From positions 1 to 9,482 of the forward strand of contig JABDRH010000575.1 in assembly GCA_013041835.1 (NCBI GenBank): DNA of 9,482 bases, in the 5' to 3' direction. Position 1 is the stretch's first letter. The number at the start of each line of letters is the position of its first letter. Shown here in pieces: positions 1 through 7,428 of this stretch. This DNA comes from Desulfatitalea sp. (lineage in GTDB: Bacteria; Desulfobacterota; Desulfobacteria; Desulfobacterales; Desulfosarcinaceae). A program made the position numbers and the translations under genes. The notes under the pieces were generated by a model that was given only the letters and a program-made list of their open reading frames with translations, made no database searches and had not been told where the DNA came from.

Positions 1-350
1 ACGTAGGGCGTGCGCTTTTCCAACTGGGGGATGATCTCCATCATGCTCTCTTCCATGGCGATCTCGATGTCTTCGCGGCGACGTACCGCGCCTTGCCGCG
101 CCAGCCCCATGCCCAGCATTTGGGCCATGCCCGACTTGTCTTTTCCAACCATTTCCCGTGCCTTGTCGAACTCGCCTTTTAGTAGCACGGGCTGTACCCT
201 TTTCCAGGCCTTCCGGTTGGCCCCACCGATGCGCTTGAGCTGAATCCAGCGTTCAAAGGCAATGGCCAAACCAATCGCTAGGACAAAGAGAATGGGATAC
301 ATGAACGCCCCGCCTTTTTGAAAAAATCCCACTATCGAATAGAACCACAT
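1..350 (-). CDS. MotA/TolQ/ExbB-family proton channel protein, N-terminal part (runs off the window)
   Basis: Only the first 116 codons plus two bases of the next are present; the frame is open to base 1. The start at 350 has a strong AAAGGAG six bases upstream (357-363). The N-terminus begins MWFYSIVGFFQKGGAFMYPI and continues into one hydrophobic segment (about residues 15-34) ending in FERW. A charged cytoplasmic helix region follows (about 36-110), and the fragment stops at EKRTPYV. That layout, including the short periplasmic N-terminus, first membrane helix and the RTPY run just before the second helix, is typical of ExbB/TolQ/AglR-type subunits. In known family members a pentamer of this subunit surrounds ExbD/TolR-type helices and converts proton flow into work across the periplasm. 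Helices 2 and 3, which carry the channel-lining residues, lie outside the window, so activity cannot be judged. It is the last gene visible in a block of envelope proteins. Whether it is nearer ExbB, TolQ or AglR cannot be decided here. Confidence 0.93.
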   Translation of the reverse strand, partial: MWFYSIVGFFQKGGAFMYPILFVLAIGLAIAFERWIQLKRIGGANRKAWKRVQPVLLKGEFDKAREMVGKDKSGMAQMLGMGLARQGAVRRREDIEIAMEESMMEIIPQLEKRTPY

Positions 351-408
351 GTTTTGCTCCTTTATGGGTTAAAGGTTGGTGGGTTGATTCGGTATGCGAC
401 ACAATGAC

Positions 409-443
409 GGGTTGGGAATGCAGGGTCTTACCCCCCTCAACCC
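409..443 (-). other. Possible mRNA hairpin between the small secreted gene and the proton-channel gene
   Basis: The 102-bp gap 351-452 holds a nested inverted repeat. On the transcribed strand GGGTTG (443-438) can pair with CAACCC (414-409). After a one-base bulge two more G-C pairs are possible (436-435 with 416-415), and inside the loop GGGT (433-430) can pair with ACCC (426-423). A second CAACCC at 386-381 could compete for the same GGGTTG. No run of T follows, so it does not look like an intrinsic terminator. It may stabilise or process the message between the upstream genes and the channel gene, which has its own strong ribosome site. I see no convincing promoter in the gap. The structure was found by eye and no folding energy was calculated. 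Confidence 0.35.
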
Positions 444-452
444 TTCAAGGAA

Positions 453-833
453 TCAACGCTCTCCCCTACTGACGCGATAAAACGCCAGTTGTCGCATGAA
501 CACATCCCGATCCACTGGCACGGCGGCTTCGTTCAAGGAAGTGTTCAACGTGATTTCCACACCGATCTCCGAACTCTGCCAGGGAACGATGTACAGTGAT
601 TTGGGCGCTTCATCGTTGCCCAGAATGGACATGCCCGAAAGCGTTTTGGCCCCGTCGCCATTGACGTCGGCATCCGCCTTGGTCTTGGGCGGTTTATTCC
701 GGGCGTCAGGGTCCAGCTTGGAAAGGTTGATGCCCCTGTCCCCGTCTGCGTCGGTTGCGCCGGCCGTCGCCGCCGGCAACAGTATAAACAAGCTGCATAG
801 CAACCCGATGACGGCACAGACTCGCTTGTTCAT
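453..833 (-). CDS. Small secreted protein of unknown function with Asp-rich segment
   Basis: This is a 126-residue protein. GGAGG seven bases before the ATG (841-845) supports the start. A Sec signal peptide is clear: MNKR, then a hydrophobic core to about residue 20, with likely cleavage in the AATAGA region near residues 21-26. The mature part opens with an Asp/Gly/Lys-rich stretch (about 27-63) containing DADGDRG and DADVNGDG. These resemble the first half of calcium-binding loops but lack the acidic residue at position 12 of the loop. A compact C-terminal block follows, with GMSILGNDEAPKSLYIVPW (about 67-85) and a basic end. I recall small proteins with a similar EAPK..YIVPW core beside TolQ/ExbB genes in other Proteobacteria, but cannot verify that here. 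It lies 20 bp after the small TPR lipoprotein gene and upstream of the proton-channel gene, so a periplasmic accessory role in the same machine is inferred. No enzyme motif is visible. Confidence 0.85.
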   Translation of the reverse strand: MNKRVCAVIGLLCSLFILLPAATAGATDADGDRGINLSKLDPDARNKPPKTKADADVNGDGAKTLSGMSILGNDEAPKSLYIVPWQSSEIGVEITLNTSLNEAAVPVDRDVFMRQLAFYRVSRGER

Positions 834-853
834 TTTTCAGCCTCCATTTCTTT

Positions 854-1516
854 TCAAGGGGTTCCCATCCGATGTTTAAGATCGGCAATCCACATTTTCA
901 CCGGTTCGTCTTGAGGGATTGCCCGGTTGTAAATCTGGTAATGGGCCAGCGCACAATCCGGATCGTTGAGGTAAAGATCGCACAGAATGCCCAGATTGCG
1001 ATGCAGGGGATAGTACTCCGGAAACTGGCCCAGGGACGCTTCGTACACCTGTCGTGCTTCGGTAAAACGCCCGGCCTTGCGGTGGAGCAAGCCATAGGCG
1101 TTGCTCGCCACCGGATGGGCGGGCATTAGCGTCAGAGCCGTTTTCAAATGGGGTTCGGCCTTTTCAGGTCGGCCCATATGCGCATACGCGATGGCCAGGT
1201 TAATATAGGGCGCCGTGACCATCGGCGACTGAGCCGCTAACGGCTCAAGCAGGGCAATGGCCCCTTCATAGTCCGCTGCGTCAATCAGATCCACGGCACG
1301 CTCGAAATCCTGACGCGCTGCTTTAGCCAGCCGGGGTACCTCCGTGACGACAAAACCTTCTTGCCCACCGGTGAGCCGCTCGACAAAAGGGCCTTTCGGC
1401 TCCGATGGCGCTGCGCTTTTCAGGGACGGCTTGTGCATTCCCAATGTGCCGCAACCGGTGAACGGCAAGGCCACAAGCACTACCGGGAAAATAAGACGCA
1501 TGATGTAATGCTTCAT
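854..1516 (-). CDS. Small TPR lipoprotein
   Basis: This is a 220-residue protein. The start at 1516 is set by an ATGA overlap with the stop of the large TPR gene and by AAGGGAGG seven bases upstream (1524-1531); a second Met at residue 6 is a less likely start. The signal peptide ends in a lipobox, FTGC, with Cys22 the predicted lipidated residue. Gly follows the Cys, which under the E. coli Lol rule favours the outer membrane. After a linker (about 23-60) come four TPR-like helix pairs at about 65-98, 101-134, 135-168 and 169-202. The central two are the most canonical (APYINLAIAYAHMGRPEKA; VASNAYGLLHRKAGRFTEA). The last unit is a variant, with NDPDCALAHYQ in place of the usual G.Y..A. TPR proteins are binding scaffolds, so this one is likely to hold together periplasmic partners encoded by neighbouring genes. 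It resembles in type, though not shown by alignment, the TPR lipoprotein GltE/AglT of the Myxococcus gliding machine, and also PilF-like pilotins. No secretin or pilin gene is present to favour the latter. Confidence 0.92.
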   Translation of the reverse strand: MKHYIMRLIFPVVLVALPFTGCGTLGMHKPSLKSAAPSEPKGPFVERLTGGQEGFVVTEVPRLAKAARQDFERAVDLIDAADYEGAIALLEPLAAQSPMVTAPYINLAIAYAHMGRPEKAEPHLKTALTLMPAHPVASNAYGLLHRKAGRFTEARQVYEASLGQFPEYYPLHRNLGILCDLYLNDPDCALAHYQIYNRAIPQDEPVKMWIADLKHRMGTP

Positions 1517-4500
1517 CTCACTGCCTCCCTTACAGTATTGCTCGGCTCGGGCGCCGGGGCAGGCCGGGCTTCGGTGCGTTGGCGCCCGGCGTCATCCGCC
1601 GGTCGGATCTCGACTGCGTTGACGGATGGTGTGGATTCGCTCGCCTGCACCTGAGCAGGCGCTGACGCAGTTGCGGCTGGTTCCGATAGCGGTGCCTGGG
1701 CAGCGGCGGCTTCGCCTTGCCTTTCATCACCCTGACCGGCCGGGGCCACCTGCTGCGCCACGATGGTTTCAACGACCGGCCGGGGCCGTGAAATGGCATA
1801 GGTGTAAGTATCCAGCGAGGTGATGATTTCGGCAGGCGCCTCGGGCTTGTCGTAGCGCGCCGGCATCAATCGCGCCAGCGCTTGCAGGCTCTTGTCGACC
1901 CATGTGTTGTAAACGCCCAGGGAAATCAGTTTGAGATTCTTTTCGTGCACCTTGATGCCCCGCTCTTCGAAGGGGTATGCCTGCTCTTCGATGGCCAGTT
2001 CGTACTGCTCCAGCTCCTGGGGGCTCAGCCCGTCGGGCCGCTCGGAGGTTATCAACGCTTTGCTGAAATGGCCATAAATATCGGCCAGGTAAAAGGTGGC
2101 GGCTGCCGTGGTTTCACCGATCTCGTATTCGGTCAGGCGGTTAAAGGCCTCAATGGCGGCCTTCATGTAATTGCGCTTTCTGGCCAGGTTCGCCTTGAAA
2201 GGTTTAACCAGCGCCACATCGGCAAATTGCGCGTACTGCGCCTCGGCCAGCACAAGGCCGGCCGTGGCGGCCAAATAGCGGGTGCGCGGCGTGCGGGCAT
2301 CTCCGGCGGCGGCATCGATGGCCACGATCCGCTGCAACGCCTCAAGATAAGCCGGACGGTTTCCCCGGGCTTTGAAAATGCCGGCGATCTTATTGCGTGT
2401 CTCAAGGTTCATCTCAACCGGCTCGGGAAAATAAGTCACGAAGTGCTGATAAACGTCCAGGGCGTGCTCCTGGTCGCCGACCTGGATGTAAAGCTCCGCG
2501 GCCACCTGCAAGGCTTCCTGCCGGATCTGGTCGTCCTGGGATTCGGATTCAATACGCTCATACTCCACCGCCGCCAACCCCAGCTTGCCGTCCTCTTTGT
2601 AGACATAGGCGATCTTCTGGGTCACCTCGGGTTGCAATGGGTGGCCGGGGAACAACTTGCGAAAGCCGGCCAGCACAACAGCCGCCTCGTCCCATGCCTT
2701 AAGTTGAATCAAGGCGCCGGCGGCATCGAATTCGGCGCTGGCCTGGATCTTGGAGCCGGAGGCCATGCGGCCCACCCGTAGAAAGTGATCGGCCGCAGCC
2801 CGGTAGTCTTCGGCCGCATTGGTCTGCTCACCCTGCTTGTAAATGGCGGCGGCTAAATTGTCGAGGATGCCGGAACGGGACTTGTCGTTGGCCGGCAGCA
2901 TGTCGAGCACCTTCACGTAGGCCGTCTCGGAAGCCACAAAACGCTCCAGTTCGTAGGAGGCGTGGCCGATGACCAGCCAGGCGGAACAGCGCACTTGTTG
3001 ATCGCTGCCGGCAAAGTTTTCAACCAGGTGCGTGGCGGCGGCCAGGGCCCGTTCGTATTGCCGCATGACATACAGATCGTCGGCGGCCGCTCCCAGTACG
3101 ACAGCCGCCTTTTCATGCCGTGGAAAAGCTTCGGCGAATTTGAGCGAGCTGCGCACCACCTCGTGTTTGACGCTATCCTTTGCCTCGGGATTGACGACCG
3201 CAAGGTGCTGCCGGCGGGCGACGACCGCAGCGTATCCGGCAGCGGAGGCCTTTGCATGGGGCTGATAACCGTAGGCGGTCTGTTCATATTCGGCAGCCGC
3301 CCGACCAAAGTCTTTGTTCGCCAGCAACAGGTCCGCCAGGTGGTGGTTGGCGGTGGGCGATGTCTCGTCCGCGGGAAAGGAAGCGAGAAACTCCCGGTAC
3401 CAATGCAGGGCCTCCTTGAAATTGGCCGCCTTATCCTCGGAGGTGCGCGAATTTTGGTAGCCGGCATGGTAGTGGGTGGCCAGGTCGGTCAGATTGGTCT
3501 TTAGATGTCCCAGCACGTCCGTCCGGGCGGCGGAATCGAATGAGTTCCAGTAGGGCGCCTTCAGTCCGTAGGTCGAGGCGAAAGCCTTCTTGGCCTCCAG
3601 CACCAAGCTGGGGAAACCACCTGCAGTGTGAATCTGGATTATCCGCATGTGGAAATTGGGCGCCACCTTGTGAAACGGATTGCGGCTGACAAAGGCATTG
3701 TAGGTGGCGCTGGCGTCGGCGTAACGGCGCTTTTCGAAGTAGAATTCAGCCAGGTGGCTGTAAACCAAATCCTCATAGGGGCGCTTGCCGAAGCGGGAAA
3801 AGTAGTCCACCACCGAATCGGCCCCGCCCAGGTTGGAATAACTGAGACTAATGACCCGGAACGTGTCTTCGATGCGTTTTTGTTCTTGATCGTCTTCGGT
3901 TTGCGAAAAGTTGTAGCCCACCGAGACTTTGTAGTCGAGCAGGGCGATGTAGCGGTGAAGGGCCTCTTCATAGATCTCTTGCTTGTAATACGTCCAGCCC
4001 AGCTTGTACAAGGCCAGTGGGTAGTAAAATGAATCGGCGCCCATATGAACAATCGTGGTGTAGGCCTCTTCGGCGTCGAGATAGCGCTTGTGGGAAAAGA
4101 AGTACTCCGCCCGCCGAAACTGTACTTCGTCGATGTAGCACGACGTTGGGAACCCACGCACCAGGCGCTCCATGACCGCCATGGCCTCTTCGATGCGGCC
4201 CAGTTCCTCGTAAGCGCGCGACATCTGGTAGAGCACCTGGTCGTTGCGGCCATAGGTGGGGTATCCGTCGAGCAGCCGTTGATAGAGTGCAATGGCTTCC
4301 AGGGCGCCGGGCCGTTCCAGGTCGTCGCTGGTTTCACCAGACCCAGATAGTGACCGGTCGGCCATCGGTGCCGGTTGATTCTGGAAAGCCCATTGCGCGA
4401 TGGCGGCATCGGATTCGTGGCTGGCGGCAAAGGCGGTGAAAAATGGCGCAAGCGGCTCAAAAGCCAAGACCGGTGCCGCCGGCCGGGGTGTCCTCAGCAA

Positions 4501-4863
4501 GGCGGCCGGCGTGTCGGGCAGTTCAACAAGGGGCTTGGCCACGGGCGCCGAATCGACCGATTGCGCGGCGGAATACAATTGCGTCAGGGTGCCGTACTCC
4601 TTTTCGATCTTCAGATCGGCCAGGCGGCGGATGGCGGCCGGGGTCAGGGCCGAGTCGGGTGTCTCTTCCAGGAAGCATTGGTAGCTTTGCATGGCCTTGT
4701 CCAGGCCGCCTTGAATCTTCACTTCCTTGATCTCGACCTGTTGCTCGCGCAGCGTGGCGATGGTCATCCGGTTGCCGCCGGAGGTGCAGGCCGCCGCCGT
4801 CAATGCCAGCGCGCCGGCCAGCAACAGAAGCGAAACATCTATGAATGTGTGCCTGCGTCTCAT
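1513..4863 (-). CDS. Very large TPR-repeat lipoprotein with Pro/Ala-rich C-terminal tail
   Basis: This is an 1116-residue protein in one uninterrupted frame. The ATG overlaps the preceding stop by 4 bp (ATGA), with GAGGAG 11 bases upstream (4875-4880). The N-terminus MRRRHTFIDV plus a hydrophobic core ends in LTAAAC, so Cys26 is a probable lipidation site; Ala at -3 makes the lipobox less than ideal, and Thr at +2 suggests the outer membrane. A Pro-rich linker spans about 105-180. TPR or Sel1-like helix pairs then fill roughly 185-900, for example ALEAIALYQRLLDGYP, AYEELGRIEEAMAVMERLV, LGWTYYKQEIYEEALHRYIA and AAELYIQVGDQEHALDVYQ. A distinct helical block follows at about 945-1005 (EQAYPFEERGIKVHEKN, then VYNTWVDKSLQALARLMPARY). 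The last 90 residues are low-complexity and rich in Ala, Pro, Gln and Glu, and probably disordered. Size and build resemble the large TPR periplasmic proteins of trans-envelope machines such as Myxococcus GltD/AgmU or GltE, but orthology is not established. Probable role: an extended periplasmic scaffold between inner-membrane motor and outer-membrane barrel. Confidence 0.94.
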   Translation of the reverse strand: MRRRHTFIDVSLLLLAGALALTAAACTSGGNRMTIATLREQQVEIKEVKIQGGLDKAMQSYQCFLEETPDSALTPAAIRRLADLKIEKEYGTLTQLYSAAQSVDSAPVAKPLVELPDTPAALLRTPRPAAPVLAFEPLAPFFTAFAASHESDAAIAQWAFQNQPAPMADRSLSGSGETSDDLERPGALEAIALYQRLLDGYPTYGRNDQVLYQMSRAYEELGRIEEAMAVMERLVRGFPTSCYIDEVQFRRAEYFFSHKRYLDAEEAYTTIVHMGADSFYYPLALYKLGWTYYKQEIYEEALHRYIALLDYKVSVGYNFSQTEDDQEQKRIEDTFRVISLSYSNLGGADSVVDYFSRFGKRPYEDLVYSHLAEFYFEKRRYADASATYNAFVSRNPFHKVAPNFHMRIIQIHTAGGFPSLVLEAKKAFASTYGLKAPYWNSFDSAARTDVLGHLKTNLTDLATHYHAGYQNSRTSEDKAANFKEALHWYREFLASFPADETSPTANHHLADLLLANKDFGRAAAEYEQTAYGYQPHAKASAAGYAAVVARRQHLAVVNPEAKDSVKHEVVRSSLKFAEAFPRHEKAAVVLGAAADDLYVMRQYERALAAATHLVENFAGSDQQVRCSAWLVIGHASYELERFVASETAYVKVLDMLPANDKSRSGILDNLAAAIYKQGEQTNAAEDYRAAADHFLRVGRMASGSKIQASAEFDAAGALIQLKAWDEAAVVLAGFRKLFPGHPLQPEVTQKIAYVYKEDGKLGLAAVEYERIESESQDDQIRQEALQVAAELYIQVGDQEHALDVYQHFVTYFPEPVEMNLETRNKIAGIFKARGNRPAYLEALQRIVAIDAAAGDARTPRTRYLAATAGLVLAEAQYAQFADVALVKPFKANLARKRNYMKAAIEAFNRLTEYEIGETTAAATFYLADIYGHFSKALITSERPDGLSPQELEQYELAIEEQAYPFEERGIKVHEKNLKLISLGVYNTWVDKSLQALARLMPARYDKPEAPAEIITSLDTYTYAISRPRPVVETIVAQQVAPAGQGDERQGEAAAAQAPLSEPAATASAPAQVQASESTPSVNAVEIRPADDAGRQRTEARPAPAPEPSNTVREAVR

Positions 4864-6830
4864 TGTTCTATCCGCTCCTCAATTTGTTTGCGCGTGGCCC
4901 GGTCGTAGCTGTCGGCCATGGCAAAGCGCGCCTTGACCTGAAACTCGGCCAGCCGCTCCCGACGGAAGCTCAGCTCGTTGACGGCCATGTCCTCGAGCAG
5001 TTGCCCCTGGCGAGCCATCAGTTCGCCAAGCTGCGATTCGGCCTCGCGGATCCGTTGACGGCAACGATCGATATCCTCACCGTAGCCCTGGTAGCTCTGA
5101 GTGGCGGCCTGGCGCATGCGCACGAAAGCGGTGTACTGCGTCATGAGCATGGCGATATCGCCATTCAGATCGCGCAGATGGGCATGAGCCTCGGTAAAGC
5201 GGCGGTCGAACTCGGTAAGAATATGCCAGTCCAATACGCCGCGCAATCGCCGGACACGCGCAACGATATGCCCGGGAAGGTCGTCGCCTGCCGCGGCCAG
5301 CCGTTGTTTTAGGTGGGCGATCTGCTCGCCGAAGATTCGCTCGCCGGACGTGGCCAGAAAATCGGGCCTTGGCATTGTCAGCATGGCTTTTAGGTGGTGT
5401 TCGATGCGGTCGCGCTGTGACAGGCGCAGACGCATCCTGGTGTCGAGGCGCCGGAACTCCTGGTCGATGCCGGGCAGCAACGGTTCGTAGTAGGCCCGGC
5501 GCTGGGCGATGATCTGTTCAAAGGCATCCAGGTCACTTTCCCAGGTGGCCATCTTCTGACGCAACGCTTCCAGGTCCAGATAGTTTTTCAGCGACTCCTG
5601 AAAATCGTGGGAGGCCATCAAGTCGAGCAGGTAGTAGGTCTCCGGCGTGCTGGGCAGTGACCGCAGCTTGACCACCCAATTGGTGTCCTGCTTAAGCTCT
5701 TCGCGCACCAGGGCCTTGAGAAAAAAACCTTCACGAATGCTTTTGATGGATGCATCGAGCTTGTCGATCTCGTTGCTGAACTTGGCCAGTGCATTGTTGT
5801 AAAGCAAAGCCGCCTGGCTGTAAACATTGAGCTTTCCATAGGCGTAAGGCACGGCCAGCAGAGCCTCTTGCACCGAAGCGTCGGTCACCTCCCGTTGCAT
5901 GAGGATGCGCCACGGAACCAGGGCGCGCTCGAAGCGCCCTTCAAAGGCGTCGGACCATCCCGAGCCGAGCAGCGCCCGGTTGGAAAAGGGACCGGTGAGC
6001 CGCACACGGTCCAACAGCAGTTTGGCGTCCTGGTATCGCTTCTCTTCGAGCAATTGGGTGCCCAGCACCAGGTTGGACTTGTCCCGGATGGCCAGGGTGA
6101 GCCCGTCACTGCTTTTTAACTGACCGGTACGATCCAGGTAGCGCCGCCCCTCGCCTGTCCGTCCTGCTTCGAGCAGGGCGATACCCAGGTTGTAAGTGGC
6201 AAAGCCGGTAAACCCTGTGATGTCCTGCAGATCGGTGAGCACCCGAACCGCCTCGGCATAATAGCCGTTGGCCATGAGGATCTGGGCGCGCAGAAAGGCC
6301 AGGTCGTGGCGAATCTGCTCGGGCACTTGACCTTGGATGCGCTCTATGGCGTAAAGGGCGTCTTGCGGCTGATCCTTCTGGAAGTATATCCGCGCCAGCC
6401 GGAAGATGGCTTCGTTGCGCACCTCGGACGCCACATCACCTTCGATCACTGCCGAAATCGCCCGTCCGGCACGGCGATGCATGCGATAGGCCAACTCGAA
6501 ATCACCGACGGCGAACTCGGCCTGGCCGATATACGGGTATAGGGTATCGTACCGGGGTTCATCGAGCCGGTGATGCTGGGCCAGCTCGGCGTCAAGCCGG
6601 GCAATGGCATCGAACCATTCCGCCTGGAAGGCACAGTAGAGGGCTTCGCCGAAGAACAGGTCCTTGAGATCTTCGGGCGCTGGGGTGTCTGCCGCGGCCG
6701 CCGGCGCAAAAAAAACCAGGAGGGCCGCAAGCGCGGACAAATACACCCGGCGCAACCGAATCTTAGGCATGTGTGGCGTTTTCCGGGTACGCGCATGGCG
6801 CACCGTGCCAACCTTCGCATAGGCGAACAT
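4860..6830 (-). CDS. Secreted TPR-like and coiled-coil protein
   Basis: This is 656 residues from the ATG at 6830. That start lies 6 bp after the preceding stop and has AAAGGA 10 bases upstream, which fits the tight coupling seen in the block. A second in-frame ATG at 6770 (residue 21) gives a more conventional signal peptide (MPKIRLRRV, hydrophobic core, APAAAAD cleavage region) but has a poor ribosome site. Either way the protein is exported, without a lipobox. About residues 55-375 are TPR-like helix pairs, for example EAIFRLARIYFQKDQPQDAL, ATYNLGIALLEAGRTGEG and NLVLGTQLLEEKRYQDAKLL. About 405-656 are long, charged, mostly helical segments with coiled-coil character. They end in a conserved-looking block, RRERLAEFQVKARFAMADSY. 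The stop overlaps the next gene's ATG by 4 bp. A TPR front with a helical rear suggests a periplasmic adaptor or spacer for the neighbouring envelope proteins. I do not recognise a named family and see no catalytic motif. Confidence 0.92.
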   Translation of the reverse strand: MFAYAKVGTVRHARTRKTPHMPKIRLRRVYLSALAALLVFFAPAAAADTPAPEDLKDLFFGEALYCAFQAEWFDAIARLDAELAQHHRLDEPRYDTLYPYIGQAEFAVGDFELAYRMHRRAGRAISAVIEGDVASEVRNEAIFRLARIYFQKDQPQDALYAIERIQGQVPEQIRHDLAFLRAQILMANGYYAEAVRVLTDLQDITGFTGFATYNLGIALLEAGRTGEGRRYLDRTGQLKSSDGLTLAIRDKSNLVLGTQLLEEKRYQDAKLLLDRVRLTGPFSNRALLGSGWSDAFEGRFERALVPWRILMQREVTDASVQEALLAVPYAYGKLNVYSQAALLYNNALAKFSNEIDKLDASIKSIREGFFLKALVREELKQDTNWVVKLRSLPSTPETYYLLDLMASHDFQESLKNYLDLEALRQKMATWESDLDAFEQIIAQRRAYYEPLLPGIDQEFRRLDTRMRLRLSQRDRIEHHLKAMLTMPRPDFLATSGERIFGEQIAHLKQRLAAAGDDLPGHIVARVRRLRGVLDWHILTEFDRRFTEAHAHLRDLNGDIAMLMTQYTAFVRMRQAATQSYQGYGEDIDRCRQRIREAESQLGELMARQGQLLEDMAVNELSFRRERLAEFQVKARFAMADSYDRATRKQIEERIEQ

Positions 6831-6836
6831 CTGTCA

Positions 6837-7349
6837 TCAATCCTTTACCGTAATCTCTTGGGCGGCCAGGCGGATCTCCACGATCTTGGGTCCCACCCCT
6901 TTGTTCACCGTAAACTGCCCGGTCTTGCGCAGCTCCCCGCCGCCGTCGGATTGGCCTATCATCGATATTTGCAAATCGTGATTCCCGGTACGCAGGTTAC
7001 CGGTATAAATGCGCTGCACCCCACCTTTGCGCAGGGCTTCCAGCTCCTTGAACGTATAAATATGATGGGCGGCCGGTTGGCCGTCCAGTTGGATCTCCAC
7101 GGCGTCGAGCCGAAAGGTCTCGCCTTCGGCCAATGAGATAAAAAGAGCAGCCTGGGTAGTGGATGGAAAGAGCAGCCGCTCTTCGAGCCGGCTCAGTTCC
7201 GCGGCGATGGCCAGCACGTCGGTCTTGATCTCCTGAACCTGTTCATCCAGGCCCTTAAGCTGCTCGCGGGTGACGTCTCCGGCCTGCGCGCCCGAGGCGG
7301 CCGGCAGCATCGACATCAGTAGCAACAAGGCGGAAATTAACTGTTTCAT
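6837..7349 (-). CDS. Small periplasmic protein: coiled-coil stem plus beta-rich domain
   Basis: This is a 170-residue protein. AAGGAG five bases before the ATG (7355-7360) supports the start. The signal peptide is textbook: MKQ, a Leu-rich core, then probable cleavage after AQA near residue 23. Residues about 25-60 form a charged amphipathic helix with heptad character (EQLKGLDEQVQEIKTDVLAI and on to RLEERLLF). About 62-165 look like a beta-sandwich: alternating hydrophobic strands around AVEIQLDGQPAAHHIYTF, a central GGVQRIYTGNLRTGNHDLQI, a Gly-rich loop IGQSDGGGELRKT and a closing GPKIVEIRL. The pattern of a short strand followed by L..G.H.L.I recalls Ig-like or PEGA-like envelope domains, but I do not recognise a named family. 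It sits between the outer-membrane barrel and the TPR proteins. The stem-plus-beta-domain build suggests a periplasmic oligomer bridging the two; this is inference. Confidence 0.9.
   Translation of the reverse strand: MKQLISALLLLMSMLPAASGAQAGDVTREQLKGLDEQVQEIKTDVLAIAAELSRLEERLLFPSTTQAALFISLAEGETFRLDAVEIQLDGQPAAHHIYTFKELEALRKGGVQRIYTGNLRTGNHDLQISMIGQSDGGGELRKTGQFTVNKGVGPKIVEIRLAAQEITVKD
6841..6846 (-). promoter_or_regulatory. Ribosome binding site favouring the upstream start of the TPR/coiled-coil gene
   Basis: The transcribed strand carries AAAGGA here, 10 bases before the ATG at 6830. It overlaps the last codons of the preceding gene, whose stop is at 6839-6837. The alternative ATG at 6770 has only a weak GGAAAA about 10 bases upstream. 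An intermediate GTG at about 6803 (residue 10) has GAAGG seven bases before it. Ribosome-site strength and gene spacing favour 6830; signal-peptide shape favours 6770. The choice does not alter the mature protein. Confidence 0.5.
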
Positions 7350-7412
7350 ACGCGCTCCTTTTCAACCCTTTGCGGTTTAATGGGTCGGATTTCGGATGAA
7401 GGCATTCTGAAT

Positions 7413-7428
7413 ACACAACATCTTGTGT
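7413..7428 (-). promoter_or_regulatory. Small palindrome in the gap after the barrel gene; possible operator or hairpin
   Basis: The 116-bp gap 7350-7465 contains ACACAA-CATC-TTGTGT, a 6-bp inverted repeat with a 4-base centre. On the transcribed strand an ATGACA hexamer, close to a -35 box, lies just upstream. A poor -10 candidate, TATTCA, follows 17 bases later, so the palindrome would sit in the spacer of that weak promoter. The stem is AT-rich and has no T run after it, so it is not a convincing terminator for the barrel gene. A secondary promoter for the downstream genes is possible but weakly supported. Confidence 0.22.

Noticed and set aside
10..243. 77-codon open frame on the plus strand
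   Set aside because: It is antisense to the TolQ/ExbB-family gene fragment, which is well supported by its ribosome site, membrane helix and family pattern.
366..386. G-rich run GGGTT..GGTTGG..GGGTT on the plus strand, considered as a G-quadruplex
   Set aside because: There are too few runs of three G for a standard quadruplex, and the bases are better explained by the inverted-repeat pairing described for the gap.
1882..2781. 299-codon open frame on the plus strand
   Set aside because: It lies wholly antisense to the large TPR lipoprotein, whose protein reads as continuous TPR helices. Long antisense frames are expected opposite GC-rich genes, and this one shows no signal peptide, domain or ribosome site worth noting.
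7413..7428. Palindrome considered as an intrinsic terminator of the barrel gene
   Set aside because: The stem is only six AT-rich pairs and no T run follows on the transcribed strand.
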